A stretch of 64,000 bases of DNA from Bacillota bacterium. GTDB lineage: Bacteria; Bacillota; Clostridia; Lachnospirales; Lachnospiraceae. The translations under genes and the position numbers were made by a program. The stretch spans positions 124,001 to 188,000 of the forward strand of contig JAEWMB010000033.1 of the NCBI GenBank assembly GCA_023457255.1. The letters run 5' to 3'. The notes under the pieces were generated by a model. It worked only from the letters and a program-made list of their open reading frames with translations. It was not told the origin of the DNA and did not search any database. Position 1 is the first letter of the stretch; the number at the start of each line of letters is the position of its first letter. This document shows positions 1 through 8,073 of the stretch, piece after piece.

Positions 1-439
1 TATCTACTTTTACCTTAAGTTCTGCAGTTACTTTTGGGTGTAACTTTACTGGTACGGTATAAGTCCCCATATTCTTAATCGGATCATTTAGTACAAGTTT
101 CTTCTTATCAATGTCATGTCCCAATTGTTCCTTTAGCGCAATTGCAATTTCCTTAGTAGAAACAGAACCAAATGTTCTTCCACCCTCACCGGATTTGATT
201 TTTAATAAAATACTTTTTGACTCAATTTCTTTTGCAAGCGTCTGTGCCTGTTCTAAGATCTCCTGAGCAAGCTTTGCCTCCGCTGCTTTTTGCAGCTTCA
301 AATCATTCAAATTCTTAGGTGTTGCCTCTAATCCTAATTTTTTTGGGAGGATAAAGTTTCTAGCATATCCGTCACTTACCTTCACCACCTCGCCCTTCTT
401 TCCAAGAGCTTTTACATCTTCTAATAATATAACCTGCAT
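1..439 (-). CDS. rplI: 50S ribosomal protein L9 (3' end cut by window edge)
   Basis: L9 binds 23S rRNA at the base of the L1 stalk and helps keep the reading frame. The translated N-terminus reads MQVILLEDVKALGKKGEVV and is followed by SDGYARNFILPKKLG, the classic L9 signature. An ATG at 437-439 begins one base beyond the gdpP stop (440-442), so the two genes abut. The window holds 146 codons and L9 is usually about 148 residues, so only the last few residues and the stop are missing. The gdpP-rplI order is the common Firmicutes arrangement, usually followed by dnaB/dnaC. Confidence 0.97.
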   Translation of the reverse strand, partial: MQVILLEDVKALGKKGEVVKVSDGYARNFILPKKLGLEATPKNLNDLKLQKAAEAKLAQEILEQAQTLAKEIESKSILLKIKSGEGGRTFGSVSTKEIAIALKEQLGHDIDKKKLVLNDPIKNMGTYTVPVKLHPKVTAELKVKVD

Positions 440-2494
440 TTATATGTCTCCTTCCTCTGTCATCTTGATTAGTACATCCTTTACCTTCTGCATTGCTTGT
501 GCAAGTGTACAATCACTAAGCTGAGCACCTGCTACACTCATATGACCTCCGCCGCCTAGTTTTTCCATAACAACCTGAACATTTAATTCATCTATAGAGC
601 GCGCACTGATATAAATTTTGCCATTAAACTGTGTAAACACAAAGGATGCCTTCATGTTATTTATATTAAGAAGTTCATTCGCAACCTGCGCACCAAGTAC
701 GGTAGGACTGTCGACACCCTCACTGCTACACTCTGCAAATGCATACTTTCCAATAAAAACTTCCGTTGAAGTGATTGCCTCAGCCTTCGCCATATATTCC
801 GGCATCTCCGTACGGAATGCCTTCCGAATTCTTGTAACATCAGCACCACTTCGGCGTAAGTATGCTGCCGCTTCAAAGGTTCTTACACCGGTTTTATTTA
901 AAAAATTATTTGTATCAATCATAATCCCCGCATACATGGCATCCGCTTCACACTGACGAAGTTTTAGACCATCGCCGATATATTGTAGCACCTCCGCAAC
1001 CATCTCACAAGAGGAGGATGCATATGGCTCAATATAGGATAACACTGCATTTTCAACAGCTTCTCCAGTTTGACGGTGATGATCAAGAATTACAATCGTT
1101 TTGGTTAATTCCAATAACTCCGGACACTCAGTGTAACTAGGCCGGTTAACATCCACCACAATCAGCAAAGTACTCATGTCAACCGCTTGTATCGCACTCG
1201 AACTATTTAAAAACATATCCTCTTCATAATCCGGATTGTTCGTAAACCTTGAAAGGATTGGGCGAACTGAACTTGTCACCTCATTAATCACAATATGCGC
1301 TTTTTTTCCTAAGGTTTTTGCAATTCGATACATACCAATCGCAGCACCAAAGGAATCCACATCCCCAATGGAATGCCCCATAATTACGATTTTATCTTTT
1401 GCTTCTACAAATTCTCGTAACGCATGGGCTTTCACTCTAGCTTTTACCCGCGTATTTTTCTCAACAGTAACACTTTTCCCACCATAATAAGAAATCTTCT
1501 CTCCCTCTTTAATGACTGCCTGATCACCGCCGCGGCCTAGAGCAAGATCAATTGCTGCACGGGCAAATTCATAACCTCTCATATAAGACTCTGCACTTAC
1601 TCCAAGTCCCATACTGATAGTAACTGACATCTCGTTTCCGATGTTAACACTTCGAACCTCTTCAAGAATTGAAAAGCGATTGCTTTGCAGCTGCTGCATA
1701 TACTTATTTTGAAATACAAAAATATACTTATCTTTTTCAATCTTCTTTATTACTGCATCGATACTTTGCATGTACTTATTAATTTTTCGGTCTACAAGTG
1801 CTGTCAGCAAAGATCTACGAACTTCATCTACACTCTCGAGTGCCTCTTCGTAATTATCGATATAGAGTAACCCAATAATTTGCCGCTGGTCACGATTTTC
1901 CTTCTGTAACGCCACAATTTCCGTCTCATCGTGCAGGTACATAGCAATTAGATAGGAGGCGCTTGGCAGGGTAGCCTCGTCTTCCATATAGTAACTATCT
2001 TCTTCAAAATCCGGAATTAAAACACGGCGCAATACTACCTTATAATTCGCATCCGCATAAGATAAATGCACTTCCACATCCATTTCGCTTAACGGTAATA
2101 TATCGTTCGTAACCTCCGGGAAAATATTCGTTATCGCATGTCTGGCTCTGCGTTCCGAGTGAATAATATCGCAAAACTCATCATTTGCCCATAGCATTTT
2201 TCCGGTACTATCAATCACTGCATAAGGAAGTGACATTTCTTTTAACAGCTTGCTTTGCACTTGACCATAATTCGATGCAAAACGCACCATATCACCCATG
2301 ATACCGGGACGCTTTACAAAAAACAGCGAAAGTGCTATCACAAAGTATAGCACTACAAAGCAAGTCATCACTACACTTGCCTTTCGATCAATCATATATA
2401 TGCAAATATTCATAACCACTAATAATGCAGTAAGTAAGAGCGGCCATCTTAAATAAGCTCGTAAGGCTCCGCATAACCTTTTTCTATTTCTCAT
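440..2494 (-). CDS. gdpP: Cyclic-di-AMP phosphodiesterase GdpP (DHH-DHHA1 family)
   Basis: GdpP hydrolyses c-di-AMP to pApA and so sets cell-wall and potassium homeostasis. From the N-terminus: two membrane helices (about residues 13-60), a PAS-like segment, a degenerate GGDEF domain (MGLGVSAESYMRGYEFA region), then a DHH phosphoesterase domain with GHSIGDVDSFGAAIG, VVDVNRPS and ILDHHR, and a C-terminal DHHA1 domain with GGGGHMSVAGAQ. The 684-aa length fits the family (about 650-680). I chose the ATG at 2492-2494 because GGGAG lies 5 nt upstream; an upstream extension (MCQSMQMGVY) would read through a leader hairpin and this ribosome site. It is co-directional and contiguous with rplI. Confidence 0.95.
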   Translation of the reverse strand: MRNRKRLCGALRAYLRWPLLLTALLVVMNICIYMIDRKASVVMTCFVVLYFVIALSLFFVKRPGIMGDMVRFASNYGQVQSKLLKEMSLPYAVIDSTGKMLWANDEFCDIIHSERRARHAITNIFPEVTNDILPLSEMDVEVHLSYADANYKVVLRRVLIPDFEEDSYYMEDEATLPSASYLIAMYLHDETEIVALQKENRDQRQIIGLLYIDNYEEALESVDEVRRSLLTALVDRKINKYMQSIDAVIKKIEKDKYIFVFQNKYMQQLQSNRFSILEEVRSVNIGNEMSVTISMGLGVSAESYMRGYEFARAAIDLALGRGGDQAVIKEGEKISYYGGKSVTVEKNTRVKARVKAHALREFVEAKDKIVIMGHSIGDVDSFGAAIGMYRIAKTLGKKAHIVINEVTSSVRPILSRFTNNPDYEEDMFLNSSSAIQAVDMSTLLIVVDVNRPSYTECPELLELTKTIVILDHHRQTGEAVENAVLSYIEPYASSSCEMVAEVLQYIGDGLKLRQCEADAMYAGIMIDTNNFLNKTGVRTFEAAAYLRRSGADVTRIRKAFRTEMPEYMAKAEAITSTEVFIGKYAFAECSSEGVDSPTVLGAQVANELLNINNMKASFVFTQFNGKIYISARSIDELNVQVVMEKLGGGGHMSVAGAQLSDCTLAQAMQKVKDVLIKMTEEGDI

Positions 2495-2524
2495 ATAAAC
2501 TCCCATCTGCATGCTTTGGCACAC
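2495..2524 (-). promoter_or_regulatory. gdpP leader hairpin next to the ribosome site
   Basis: On the minus strand GTGTGC-CAAA-GCATGC (2524 to 2509) can fold into a 6-bp stem, two pairs being G-U, with a CAAA tetraloop. AGAT then leads to GGGAG (2504-2500) and the start codon. The 30 bases at 2488-2517 match 52786-52815, in front of the DUF58 gene, with a single mismatch. Function is unknown. Confidence 0.5.
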
Positions 2525-2950
2525 TTATAAAGTAAGAAGTCGTACCTTCTAAGAAGATTATAGCCTCGAAGCAAAGATTTGCTTCTTAGAAGAGTTTGGC
2601 TTCCTTACATTCATCCGATATGCTTCCAGCCAAGGATGTGATATGTATCCCGTTTCACAGTCAATCCATTGTTTACTGCGGTTAAGATTCATATGACACA
2701 AGCTTTAAGACTGCAATTGTATTCTTTATTATACCATCTTAGGTGCGATTAATAAAGCCCCTTTTCAATTGTAATCTAAATTTCAATCTCTATAACTATG
2801 CTTTCTAAAGATTAAACTCTTTATCTTAACAAATCTTTAAAATAGGAAAAATAAAACAGATTTTTAATTCAATGGAACTATACTCTCCTTAATTTCGTCT
2901 AAAACATGTATCTCAACATAGTTGAATTACAAAGGAAAAGGAGAATTATT
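2525..2950. other. Divergent intergenic region between gdpP and a lipoprotein gene
   Basis: No gene is seen. An 11-bp inverted repeat (2546-2556 with 2582-2592, CTTCTAAGAAG and CTTCTTAGAAG) would form a long hairpin in the gdpP leader. A possible weak minus-strand promoter, TTGCAG with a 17-nt spacer and TATGAA, lies near 2687-2715. The final bases hold the lipoprotein ribosome site (AAAGGAG). Confidence 0.4.
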
Positions 2951-3718
2951 ATGAAAAAGTCTTTATGTTTACTTCTATCAGCAACCTTAGCGTTTAGTAT
3001 GACTGCCTGTACCGGAAAAAAAGAAGCAAATAACGCAGAGCCTACCACTGCACCAACAATAACACAAGCTCCTGCTACCGAACCTTCCGGTATCCCGACT
3101 GAAGTACCGATTAGTACACCAACTGCCGAACCAACTGCGGAACCATCCTTAGAACCGACTGCGGAACCAGACAATGAGCCAACACAAACCGTACAGCCTA
3201 CAAAAGCACCAAGCAAACCAACCGGCACTCTAACGCCAACTAGCAAACCAAATCCAACCAGTACTCCAAAGCCAACTAGCACTCTAACGCCAACCAATAC
3301 CCCAAACCCTACGAAAGCACCAACTGCTACTCCGGAAGCACCAGAAGAAAAGAAAAGTCTGGAGGATATGATGAGTGCTATTCTAGAGGGAGTAGAGCTT
3401 CCGATGATTATGAATACAACCATTGATGAAAATAATTTTTCTTATTATTTAAATATGGATATCATCCCTGGTGCGGAGGGGCTTGCTTCTGACGCGGCCA
3501 TCATGCCTGTCGCACATTCTGTAGTTCTCTTACGAATTCCAAAGTCAAGCGAAGCTAAGAGTGTAGCAAAAGATGTTAAGGCAAATGCAAATCCAGGAAA
3601 GTGGATCTGTACCTCTGCCGATAAAGTATCCGTCTCTTATAAGGATGATGTTATTTTATTAGTGATGTCTACCAACGAAATAACTGATGCGATTATTGCA
3701 AATTTTGAGAATCAATAG
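2951..3718 (+). CDS. Lipoprotein with long Pro/Thr-rich linker, function unknown
   Basis: I do not recognise the function. The ATG at 2951 follows GGAG and starts MKKSLCLLL; a signal peptide ends in a lipobox-like MTAC with Cys20 as the probable acylation site. Residues about 26-150 are a low-complexity linker rich in Pro, Thr, Ser and Lys, with a repeated T(P/S)TSKPNPT/TPTNTPNP-like unit and an earlier Glu-rich part (PTAEPTAEPSLEP). About 100 residues follow as a compact domain with EGVELPMIMNTTIDENNF and several predicted beta strands. The architecture suggests a cell-surface protein whose C-terminal domain is held beyond the wall. It is probably monocistronic, with a hairpin terminator after the stop. 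Confidence 0.75.
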   Translation: MKKSLCLLLSATLAFSMTACTGKKEANNAEPTTAPTITQAPATEPSGIPTEVPISTPTAEPTAEPSLEPTAEPDNEPTQTVQPTKAPSKPTGTLTPTSKPNPTSTPKPTSTLTPTNTPNPTKAPTATPEAPEEKKSLEDMMSAILEGVELPMIMNTTIDENNFSYYLNMDIIPGAEGLASDAAIMPVAHSVVLLRIPKSSEAKSVAKDVKANANPGKWICTSADKVSVSYKDDVILLVMSTNEITDAIIANFENQ

Positions 3719-3749
3719 AACGAGTGAAAGCACTAGCCAGACTTAAAAA

Positions 3750-3795
3750 GGCAGCTTGGATTATCCTCCGTAAACGTTGGATAATTCAGGCTGCC
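3750..3795 (+). terminator. Hairpin terminator after the lipoprotein gene
   Basis: GGCAGCTTGGATTATCC pairs with GGATAATTCAGGCTGCC across a 12-base loop (17 positions, two of them wobble pairs). The U-tract is poor (CCCCTTAT). Confidence 0.6.
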
Positions 3796-3871
3796 CCTTA
3801 TACCTTTATAAACTAAATACTCTTTGTTAACTGTACTTAATCTTTACAGAACTGGTCTTAATTTACCCCTT

Positions 3872-4936
3872 CTAAAAGAATTGCTCCTCTACTTCCCACT
3901 TTGCCTTTGCCTCTTTATAGCAGTAACCTAAAAAAGTCTCAAAATCTTTATTAAAACACTTTTCCAGCTCCCTATCGTATCCTACTATCATTTGCGGCTG
4001 AGAATCTTGATAGTGTTGCAATAAAGCTTCCGCATCTGCCTTGCAGGCATTGATATCTAACTTTTTCTTATTAATATTAAATGTGCGGACTAAACTTTGT
4101 GAGTGCTTTCCGCTTCTGCTGAAATAATAGGCCCATACAAGCTCGGTATGGTCTATCACACGCAGATAGGCTCCGCTTTGATAAAATGTATACTTTCTGC
4201 CTGCAACAATATTCTTTCCGATTATTTTACCTTTACTATAATCCAACTCTAATTGTGAAAGAGAAATCTTACTGTTGCTATCTAAAAATTTTGTAATGTA
4301 TTTCTCTGGCTTTCCAGCAAATAATCCAATCAGGCCAATAAAAGCAACGATAAACGCAATTGCAGCTCCAGCCGTTAAGATATATACAATAACAATATCA
4401 ATACCATTCACTTCTTCATCAAAGATAGCATATGGAATAGAATCTACCGGTGTATTACTAAAATCCTCATCTAATGTCTCATTATAGTATTGCAGCATCT
4501 TCCCATCCATCTTCTTAAATGTACCTGTAATTCTCTGCTTTTCAGACGGGTAGGAACCACTAATTATTTCATCCAAAATCCTTTCTAATCTATCTTTTTT
4601 ACTGTCACTAACCTTAATTCCATAAATTATTTCATAATCGGTATCTACATCATAGTAGTCTCCCAAGTAACATATGCTTGTTGTCGTCGTCACATTCGTT
4701 TTCGTATTTCTACTGCTTTCTTCTGCAAAAACTCCAATTACCCAATCAACATCAAGAGTTACATATTTTCCGTCTAACTCTTCCGGATTCCATTTACCCG
4801 ATAACTCTACCGGCCCTTTTAGAATAGCAATTATTCCAAATTTACTGACAATAAGCATTATAATAGCTGCTGCAACACAAATAGCCATCCATTTAATAGT
4901 ATAATTTCTATACTTGTATTTCAATTCTTTTACCAT
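3872..4936 (-). CDS. Membrane protein of unknown function
   Basis: The 354-aa protein has one N-terminal membrane helix (about residues 11-32, MAICVAAAIIMLIVSKFGII), an extracytoplasmic region of about 140 residues (ELDGKYVTLDVDWVIGVFAEES), two closely spaced helices (VYILTAGAAIAFIVAFIGLIGLF), and a cytoplasmic C-terminal domain of about 140 residues with YTFYQSGAYLRVIDHTELVWAYYF. It resembles uncharacterised Lachnospiraceae membrane proteins (possibly the DUF6709 type, from memory). The ATG at 4934-4936 follows AGGGGG; an upstream in-frame extension lacks such a site. It appears monocistronic, and no function can be assigned. Confidence 0.75.
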   Translation of the reverse strand: MVKELKYKYRNYTIKWMAICVAAAIIMLIVSKFGIIAILKGPVELSGKWNPEELDGKYVTLDVDWVIGVFAEESSRNTKTNVTTTTSICYLGDYYDVDTDYEIIYGIKVSDSKKDRLERILDEIISGSYPSEKQRITGTFKKMDGKMLQYYNETLDEDFSNTPVDSIPYAIFDEEVNGIDIVIVYILTAGAAIAFIVAFIGLIGLFAGKPEKYITKFLDSNSKISLSQLELDYSKGKIIGKNIVAGRKYTFYQSGAYLRVIDHTELVWAYYFSRSGKHSQSLVRTFNINKKKLDINACKADAEALLQHYQDSQPQMIVGYDRELEKCFNKDFETFLGYCYKEAKAKWEVEEQFF

Positions 4937-5057
4937 GAAAACCCCCTTTTGTTGTCGTGATAGTGTTAACTGCACTCTCAAAACATATCGTCATATTTTT
5001 GAAATTCTTAATTCTTTTTATATTAGTTTTTTCTAAATAACCTATGCATCTGCTCTG

Positions 5058-6386
5058 TTACTTCATACCACTATCCGTAAGATATCTCTTACTATAAGGA
5101 ATTTCTACTAAAAGCATTCCAATCCACCCAAGTAAACTCGCAAATGCCACACCCAGCAGCCCTGCCTTTGGTACAAGCAGAAAAACAAATACTACCCGAA
5201 GAGAAATCTGTGTCAGCGTGCCAACAAGCGTTATCTTCATATCTCCCATTCCCCGGAAAAACCCCTGTAATCCGTTTGTAAATGCAGGCAAAAGATAGAA
5301 AAATGCCATATACTCCAAATAAGTAGTACCTGCATTTATTAGGACCTCTTCTTCCCCTGATACAAATAGTTTCATAACCGGTGTCTTAAACAATGTGATG
5401 ACAATACATAACATTGCCCAATACAATACCTCAACAAAAAGACCGTTGCTTAGTCCTTTTTTCATTCTTTCCCTCTTACCCGCACCTTTGTTTTGGGCCA
5501 CAAAGGTCATCATAGCACTCGCTATACTTTGCTCCGGGGTAAATGCAAAATCATCAACCCGATTTACTGCATTAAACGCCGCCATCATATCCACCCCAAG
5601 AGGATTGATTACACCTTGGATTAATAGCTTACCAATAGGCTGACAGGATTGTTGCAGGGCGGTAATTGAGCCATGTTTTAAAGTTTCTTTCAGTAAGGCA
5701 CGGTCAAACTTCAGCTCATTTCTTTCTAAACGAAGCAAGGACACCTTACGGTTTATATAGATAATACATAAAAGAGCAGAAGCTGCCTCTGCAATTATAG
5801 TTGTAAGTGCAGAAGTTATAATACCAAAACCAAAGCCTGCAATAAAAATTAAATCAAGCACTCCATTTAGTATAGATGCAAATCCAAGGAATAAAATAGG
5901 GGTTTTCGAATCTCCCACACTTCGAAGCGCCGATGCAAATGCATTATAAAGATAAGTAAAGGGCATCCCTAAAAATATTATTTTTAAGTAGGTAGATGCT
6001 TCTTCTAAGATATCATCAGGTACCTTCATAAGCCTTAAAATCCCTTCCGATCCTAGTACACCAAGCAAAGACATAACGATAGTGAAAAAAGCCCCAAACA
6101 AAAGTGTTGTAGAAAGCTCTTTCTTTAAATCCCCGTACTTTCCGGCACCAAACAAGTTGCTCATCAATACGGATGCCCCAATACAAATTCCCGTAATACC
6201 AAGTATCGCAATATTCATAATCGGATTTGCAGTACCTACCGCAGCCAGTGCGTCCTTTCCAATAAATCTACCTACGATAATAGAATCTACTGCATTATAA
6301 GTTAATTGAAAGAGATTTCCCAAAATAATTGGGATAGAAAAACTAATTAATTGTTTTTTAATGTTTCCTTCGGTCAGATTTTTCAT
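5058..6386 (-). CDS. MATE family efflux transporter
   Basis: The 442-aa hydrophobic protein, with about 12 predicted membrane helices, starts MKNLTEGNIKKQLISFSIPIILGNLFQ. The following NAVDSIIVGRFIGKDALAAVG is the typical MATE first half, and GFFRGMGDMK lies in the second. MATE proteins export cationic drugs or metabolites driven by Na+ or H+; the substrate cannot be inferred. The ATG at 6384-6386 has AGAGG 10 nt upstream, whereas an ATG three codons earlier nearly touches that site. It is probably monocistronic. Confidence 0.93.
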   Translation of the reverse strand: MKNLTEGNIKKQLISFSIPIILGNLFQLTYNAVDSIIVGRFIGKDALAAVGTANPIMNIAILGITGICIGASVLMSNLFGAGKYGDLKKELSTTLLFGAFFTIVMSLLGVLGSEGILRLMKVPDDILEEASTYLKIIFLGMPFTYLYNAFASALRSVGDSKTPILFLGFASILNGVLDLIFIAGFGFGIITSALTTIIAEAASALLCIIYINRKVSLLRLERNELKFDRALLKETLKHGSITALQQSCQPIGKLLIQGVINPLGVDMMAAFNAVNRVDDFAFTPEQSIASAMMTFVAQNKGAGKRERMKKGLSNGLFVEVLYWAMLCIVITLFKTPVMKLFVSGEEEVLINAGTTYLEYMAFFYLLPAFTNGLQGFFRGMGDMKITLVGTLTQISLRVVFVFLLVPKAGLLGVAFASLLGWIGMLLVEIPYSKRYLTDSGMK

Positions 6387-6588
6387 AGATGTCATGCCTC
6401 TTTTGTTTTATAGCCTTTCACTTTTTGCATTTTCTCATTATATCACTAGATTTGCCAAAAAGGAATGAATTCCTTTCATAATGTATTTTTTGTCCTACTA
6501 TGTCCTACAGATTACTGCATTTATATTAATTTCAGTTCCGAAAATAGTACGGAGAATACAATATTTCATAAAACAGATGAACCTGAAT

Positions 6589-6629
6589 AGGGGCTTGTTC
6601 AGAAGTTTCTAACTTCTGAACAAGCCCCT
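6589..6629. terminator. Perfect 19-bp hairpin between MATE and GntR genes
   Basis: The arm 6589-6607 (starts AGGGGCTTGTTC) is exactly complementary to 6611-6629 with a 3-base TCT loop. It sits 15 bases after the GntR gene stop on the minus strand. No U-run follows on either strand, so intrinsic termination is uncertain; it may instead define an mRNA 3' end. Confidence 0.5.
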
Positions 6630-6644
6630 AAACCTTACATAATT

Positions 6645-7343
6645 TTAAATATAGTCATCCAGCCAATCTGAATTATTGCATTGAAAGAACTGCGGGTATT
6701 GCTTCATCATGACCTTAACCTGATTTAGCAAGTGATAAGAGTGTTCCTCCACTACCGCACGCATCGCTTCCACATCCCTTTTCCTTGCTGCCTTTACGAT
6801 ACATTCATGCTCTTTAATAGTCTCCTGACCATTCCCTTCCATTTTACCGTACAGCAGGCGAATACGATTATAATGAGAAGCGGTATCCTCAATCGTCTGC
6901 CAAGAAAGACTTTTATCCGCCGTCTCAAATATGAGCTGGTGAAAACGGTTATCCTTTAAATAAAACTCCATAAAATGATCCCTATCCAAGTACCTCTTTT
7001 GTTTATTAACTAATTCTTGTAAAGTATCTGCCACCAGTTCACTGCATTTACGGATAAATTCATCAATCACTGCAGACTCCAATGTAGTACGGATAAACCA
7101 CTCTTCCTGAACACGGTCAATATCAATCTTAGACACCACGGTTTTTCTCTGCGGATAGATTTCCACAAGACCAGACTGCTGAAGGCGGACAACTGCCTCC
7201 CGAACCGGTGTCCTGCTAACGCCATAGCGTTCCGATAATTTCTGAACACTTACATCGGTGCCTGGCTCTAACGTCATGTTCATAATATCTTCTCTTATCT
7301 TATTGTAAGTAACATCATTTAGTGAATTATGAATTATCTTCAA
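6645..7343 (-). CDS. GntR family transcriptional regulator (FadR/FCD subfamily)
   Basis: The 232-aa protein has an N-terminal winged helix (about residues 8-75) with VQKLSERYGVSRTPVREAVVRL, the standard GntR helix-turn-helix, and an all-helical C-terminal FCD ligand domain (about 85-215) with RTTLESAVIDEF and HxxF/H patterns. FCD members bind organic acids, usually through a metal. The first codon is TTG (7343), overlapping the end of the upstream HExxH gene by 17 nt; a GGAAGG lies about 13 nt upstream, so translational coupling is likely. As the last gene of the permease/hydantoinase operon it is the natural candidate to bind the palindromes at 11788-11856. Confidence 0.92.
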   Translation of the reverse strand: MKIIHNSLNDVTYNKIREDIMNMTLEPGTDVSVQKLSERYGVSRTPVREAVVRLQQSGLVEIYPQRKTVVSKIDIDRVQEEWFIRTTLESAVIDEFIRKCSELVADTLQELVNKQKRYLDRDHFMEFYLKDNRFHQLIFETADKSLSWQTIEDTASHYNRIRLLYGKMEGNGQETIKEHECIVKAARKRDVEAMRAVVEEHSYHLLNQVKVMMKQYPQFFQCNNSDWLDDYI

Positions 7344-8028
7344 CTGTTAATCTACACCTTCCTGAACTTATTCCTATAATGTCATCGTAAATTTTTCTTG
7401 CACGAAAAGAATGATAGCTATAGTACAGTAATACATCGAATAAAAACGGAGAATAACTTAATCCATTCAGTTCCTTTGTAAATGCCATAGCTCCGATCTC
7501 ACTTAGTGCGCGTATCGTTGAACGATACCGATACCCGAAAAACTTCCATAGCACCACTTTTTCCGTTTGAGTATAGATTTTATCTTCATATCTCTGTTCT
7601 AAAAAATGAAAAATTTCGTGACCCAAGATAGTATTTATTATACTATTTTGTTGAAAAAGTTCAATCAGAATCGCATTTTCCTTATGAATTAACCGTATGG
7701 CTCTGTTAATTGGTTCATCCATAATTTGTATTTGATTCGGAGGTGTATATAGTGCAAATAGTATTTGTGAACCTGTTACCTCTTCTGACTTTTTAATTAT
7801 CTGTAAGTTAAACTTTTCTGCAATCTTATGCGGAGCATTCGTTCCTGTTTCACACAAGACGAGTTTTGCATAATGCTTTCCGCATTCAATCGCTTCTTTA
7901 ATCATTCGTACTTTTTTTTCTTCTGTAAGGCAAGCCTTTAGCTGATCTCTTGAAAATGCATAGAGTCCCCAGGTTACATCATCAATGCTCATTAGATTTA
8001 GAATCATTTCCTCTAATCCCGGTTTCAC
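7327..8028 (-). CDS. HExxH-containing putative zinc metallopeptidase-like protein
   Basis: This 233-aa protein has no confident family name. It carries HEIFH (His137, Glu138, His141) within a hydrophobic helix (TILGHEIFHFLEQ), and about 36 residues later SEIGAMAF (Glu177), a spacing like the third ligand of gluzincins. No signal peptide or membrane helix is seen, so a cytoplasmic zincin-like protein is the best guess. It starts at GTG 8028 behind GGAAGG and lies 45 nt downstream of the hydantoinase-like gene, overlapping the GntR gene. Its role may be ligand hydrolysis or regulator processing, but that is speculation. All three putative metal-binding residues look intact. Confidence 0.8.
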   Translation of the reverse strand: MKPGLEEMILNLMSIDDVTWGLYAFSRDQLKACLTEEKKVRMIKEAIECGKHYAKLVLCETGTNAPHKIAEKFNLQIIKKSEEVTGSQILFALYTPPNQIQIMDEPINRAIRLIHKENAILIELFQQNSIINTILGHEIFHFLEQRYEDKIYTQTEKVVLWKFFGYRYRSTIRALSEIGAMAFTKELNGLSYSPFLFDVLLYYSYHSFRARKIYDDIIGISSGRCRLTVEDNS

Positions 8029-8073
8029 ACTCTCACCTTCCTTCTTTCACCAGCACAGTGCAGTAACAGTAAC

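Noticed and set aside
2899..3423. 174-codon minus-strand frame rich in VGV/GFG repeats
   Set aside because: It is the antisense of the Pro/Thr-rich lipoprotein linker, whose codon repeats generate the Val/Gly pattern. It has no ribosome site.
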